Position numbers and translations under genes: made by a program. Positions 62,163 through 64,000 of a DNA stretch of 64,000 nt are shown here, piece after piece (position 1 is the stretch's first letter; every line of letters starts with the position of its first letter). The stretch spans positions 62,001-126,000 of the forward strand of contig JAEZRM010000042.1 of NCBI GenBank assembly GCA_023412805.1, in the 5' to 3' direction. The DNA comes from Pseudomonadota bacterium. GTDB taxonomy: Bacteria; Pseudomonadota; Alphaproteobacteria; Rhizobiales; Hyphomicrobiaceae. The notes beneath the pieces are model-generated. The model saw nothing but the letters and a program-made list of their open reading frames with translations. It searched no databases and had not been told where the DNA came from.

Positions 62163-63650
62163 ATGGCGATCAGCGGCACTATTTCACGTCCCAATCCGCC
62201 CCGCGATTTATCCGCCGTGCCGGTCCTTGCCACTCTATTCATCGCGCTCTTTTTGCGACTGTTTGTTGCCCTATGGTCGGAGCGCATACATCATCCCGAC
62301 GAGATCTTCCAATATCTTGATACCGCGCATCGCCTGATTTACGGCTATGGTTTTGTCACATGGGAATATCGATTTGGTATCAGGAATTGGCTTCTCCCAG
62401 GCATGATCGCGGGCCTGGTGGAGACCCTGAGAATACTGGGCTTCGACTATCCGACGGCTTACGTGCCGACCCTCGAGGTTTTCTTTGCGGCCCTATCTCT
62501 TTCGGCCGTCTACGCCATTTATGTGATTGGCCGAAACGTTTTCGATGAACAGACGGGCCGAATCGCGGCGGTCTATGGGGCCGTATGGCACGAACTGATA
62601 TTTTACTCGACAATTCCAACGCCGGAAGTGTTGGGCGCCTACGCCGTCCTGACCGCCTTCGCGCTGGCGACCGATCGCCAAAGATGGTGGGCACCGGCCA
62701 TCGTCGGACTGCTGCTTGGTCTCGCGGTCGCACTCCGCCTGCAGTACGCCATTGCGGGCGCCGTCATCTGGACGCTCGTTGTTATCTGGTGGGGTTGGCG
62801 GTCTGCACTCCAAGTCTCCCTTGCCGGTGCAGCTATTCTGCTTTTCGCGGGCATGATCGACGCCCTGACTTGGGGCGTCCCCTTTATCTCATACTACAAT
62901 AATGTTTTGTTTAATGTCGTCTATGGAGTTAGCGACCTATTCGGACGTTCGTCACTGCTTTGGTACGTCGGGCGAATGACCGAAGCGTCCGTAGGGCTGC
63001 ACGCGCTCGCCTTTATCTTTGGCGTGCTGAAATGGAAACGAAGTTGGCCACTCGTATTGCTGATCAGCAGCGTGGTGCTGCCGCATATGCTGGTGCCTCA
63101 CAAAGAGTATCGCTTCGTATTTCTCGCGATCCCTCTTTTGCTTGTGTTGTTAGCCAGGGCATCAGTCGAAATTCAATCGTGGCTCGCGCAGCGCTATTCC
63201 AGTACCTGGATTGCGATCGGAATTATTTCCCTGCTCTCCATCATCGGCGGCAGCCGCGGAGATATCCTCAAAAGGGACGACGTCTTACTTGCGACTCTGG
63301 ACCTGTCGAAGCGGAACAATGTGGCAGGATTTCTCGATTTGACATCCCAGTGGATCGACACTGGCGGCTTCTATTACTTCCATCACAACGTGCCCTACGC
63401 TTTTCGCTGGGATGTCAAGCAGCTTTCCACGGATGAATATAAAAACTACTTCAGCCACATATTGGATCGCGGCGATCGACCAATTCCCGCGGGCTTTCGA
63501 GTGTCGGCCCGTTACGGATCGATCGTACTTCTAGAGCAATCCGATCCACCGCCCTCGTATCGCAAGTTGCCGGCGGACGGACGCGAGCCGAAACAACCCG
63601 GCGTCGATGACCGTTACACGCCGAATGTGCGCCGCCGGTATCCCAACTAG
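62163..63650 (+). CDS. GT22-like mannosyltransferase family membrane protein
   Basis: The 495-residue protein has about nine transmembrane helices and motifs typical of eukaryotic ALG9/PIG-B type (GT22) mannosyltransferases: HPDEIFQYLDTAHRLIYGYGFVTWEY, RFGIRNWLLPG, and HKEYRFVFL in a late loop. These use dolichyl- or polyprenyl-phosphate mannose as donor. The codons and base composition are visibly more AT-rich than in the neighbouring operon. Function in this cell is unknown. Confidence 0.75.
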   Translation: MAISGTISRPNPPRDLSAVPVLATLFIALFLRLFVALWSERIHHPDEIFQYLDTAHRLIYGYGFVTWEYRFGIRNWLLPGMIAGLVETLRILGFDYPTAYVPTLEVFFAALSLSAVYAIYVIGRNVFDEQTGRIAAVYGAVWHELIFYSTIPTPEVLGAYAVLTAFALATDRQRWWAPAIVGLLLGLAVALRLQYAIAGAVIWTLVVIWWGWRSALQVSLAGAAILLFAGMIDALTWGVPFISYYNNVLFNVVYGVSDLFGRSSLLWYVGRMTEASVGLHALAFIFGVLKWKRSWPLVLLISSVVLPHMLVPHKEYRFVFLAIPLLLVLLARASVEIQSWLAQRYSSTWIAIGIISLLSIIGGSRGDILKRDDVLLATLDLSKRNNVAGFLDLTSQWIDTGGFYYFHHNVPYAFRWDVKQLSTDEYKNYFSHILDRGDRPIPAGFRVSARYGSIVLLEQSDPPPSYRKLPADGREPKQPGVDDRYTPNVRRRYPN

Positions 63651-63796
63651 ACCTTTGTCCAGCGCATAGCTTGTCTCAACAAAGGAAGGCAAAGGGCCTC
63701 CCATGGAAAGGCACCGGACATTCGCCCTTGCGCCGGCCCCCGCCCCGGGCTAACGCCATCGGGCAGCCGTACGCTGCGGACAAGAGGCATCAGACA

Positions 63797-64000
63797 ATGG
63801 CGAACGTGGTGGTTGTCGGCGCCCAATGGGGCGACGAGGGCAAAGGCAAGATCGTGGATTGGCTTTCGGAGCGTGCCGACATCGTCGTGCGCTTCCAGGG
63901 TGGCCACAATGCCGGCCATACACTCGTCATCGAGGGCAAGACCTACAAACTCGCGCTCCTGCCGTCGGGCGTCGTGCGCCCGGGCAAGCTCTCCGTCATC
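63797..64000 (+). CDS. purA: Adenylosuccinate synthetase, N-terminal part (runs off the window)
   Basis: From ATG 63797 the frame gives VVVVGAQWGDEGKGKIVDWLSERADIVVRFQGGHNAGHTLVIEGKTYKLALLPSG, the N-terminus of PurA with the GDEGKGK GTP-binding loop. PurA makes adenylosuccinate from IMP and aspartate. The gene continues past 64000. Confidence 0.95.
   Translation, partial: MANVVVVGAQWGDEGKGKIVDWLSERADIVVRFQGGHNAGHTLVIEGKTYKLALLPSGVVRPGKLSVI

Noticed and set aside
1..64000. CRISPR arrays, insertion sequences and rRNA genes
   Set aside because: No regularly spaced repeats, no recognisable transposase and no rRNA sequence were seen on either strand.

Overview
The window looks like high-GC alphaproteobacterial chromosome, most likely order Hyphomicrobiales (Rhizobiales). 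Pointers are the lepB-rnc-era and recO block, the TSUP exporter paired with a TIGR02186 protein (a family known from alphaproteobacteria), class I PhaC, an HWE-type kinase and the MoxR/DUF58/DUF4159 block. No species can be named from sequence alone.

Layout. 1-1.0 kb: the 5' end of ispH (minus strand) and a small lipoprotein. 1.0-6.3 kb: a glycine-cleavage operon, with a consensus promoter, a tandem glycine riboswitch, gcvT, gcvH, an OsmC-family gene, gcvPA and gcvPB. 6.6-15.0 kb: a large coiled/TM/Sel1 protein with a CtrA-like box upstream, a TSUP exporter with its TIGR02186 partner, PHA synthase and a class I aminotransferase. 15.01-25.95 kb: tRNA-Tyr followed by a decaying genomic island flanked by 19-bp direct repeats of the tRNA 3' end. 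26.1-39 kb: core genes (mgtC-like, lepB, rnc, era, an ABC-2 exporter, a lytic transglycosylase, a secreted caspase-like protein, dps, an amino-acid oxidase-like flavoprotein, a TyrA-family dehydrogenase, recO, gabD). 39-54 kb: a class IV aminotransferase and a catabolic cluster (TauABC-type importer, formamidase-like, SDRs, enoyl-CoA hydratase, CoA-transferase, amidase, GMC oxidoreductase, carbamoylase-like hydrolase). 54-62 kb: DUF1285, MoxR, DUF58 and two large membrane proteins. 62-64 kb: a GT22-like mannosyltransferase and the start of purA.

The island is the most unusual part. It has no recognisable integrase and almost all its genes are damaged. higB has one frameshift next to an intact higA. 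A winged-helix/PD-(D/E)XK-like gene has two frameshifts and was originally coupled by a GTGA overlap to a ParA-type ATPase. That ATPase is broken by a junction into the middle of a bacteriophytochrome kinase, which itself has a one-base frameshift. An IclR regulator has lost its DNA-binding part, and an E1-beta gene is cut after about 45 codons. The intact genes are higA, a GMC-Gfo/Idh/MocA fusion of about 949 residues, and an E1-alpha dehydrogenase subunit. Flanking core genes show no such damage, so decay is more likely than sequencing error.

Functionally, the gcv operon supplies one-carbon units under glycine control. The 40.6-54 kb cluster reads as uptake and hydrolysis of an amide- or carbamoyl-type compound followed by CoA-dependent oxidation; its substrate cannot be read from sequence.
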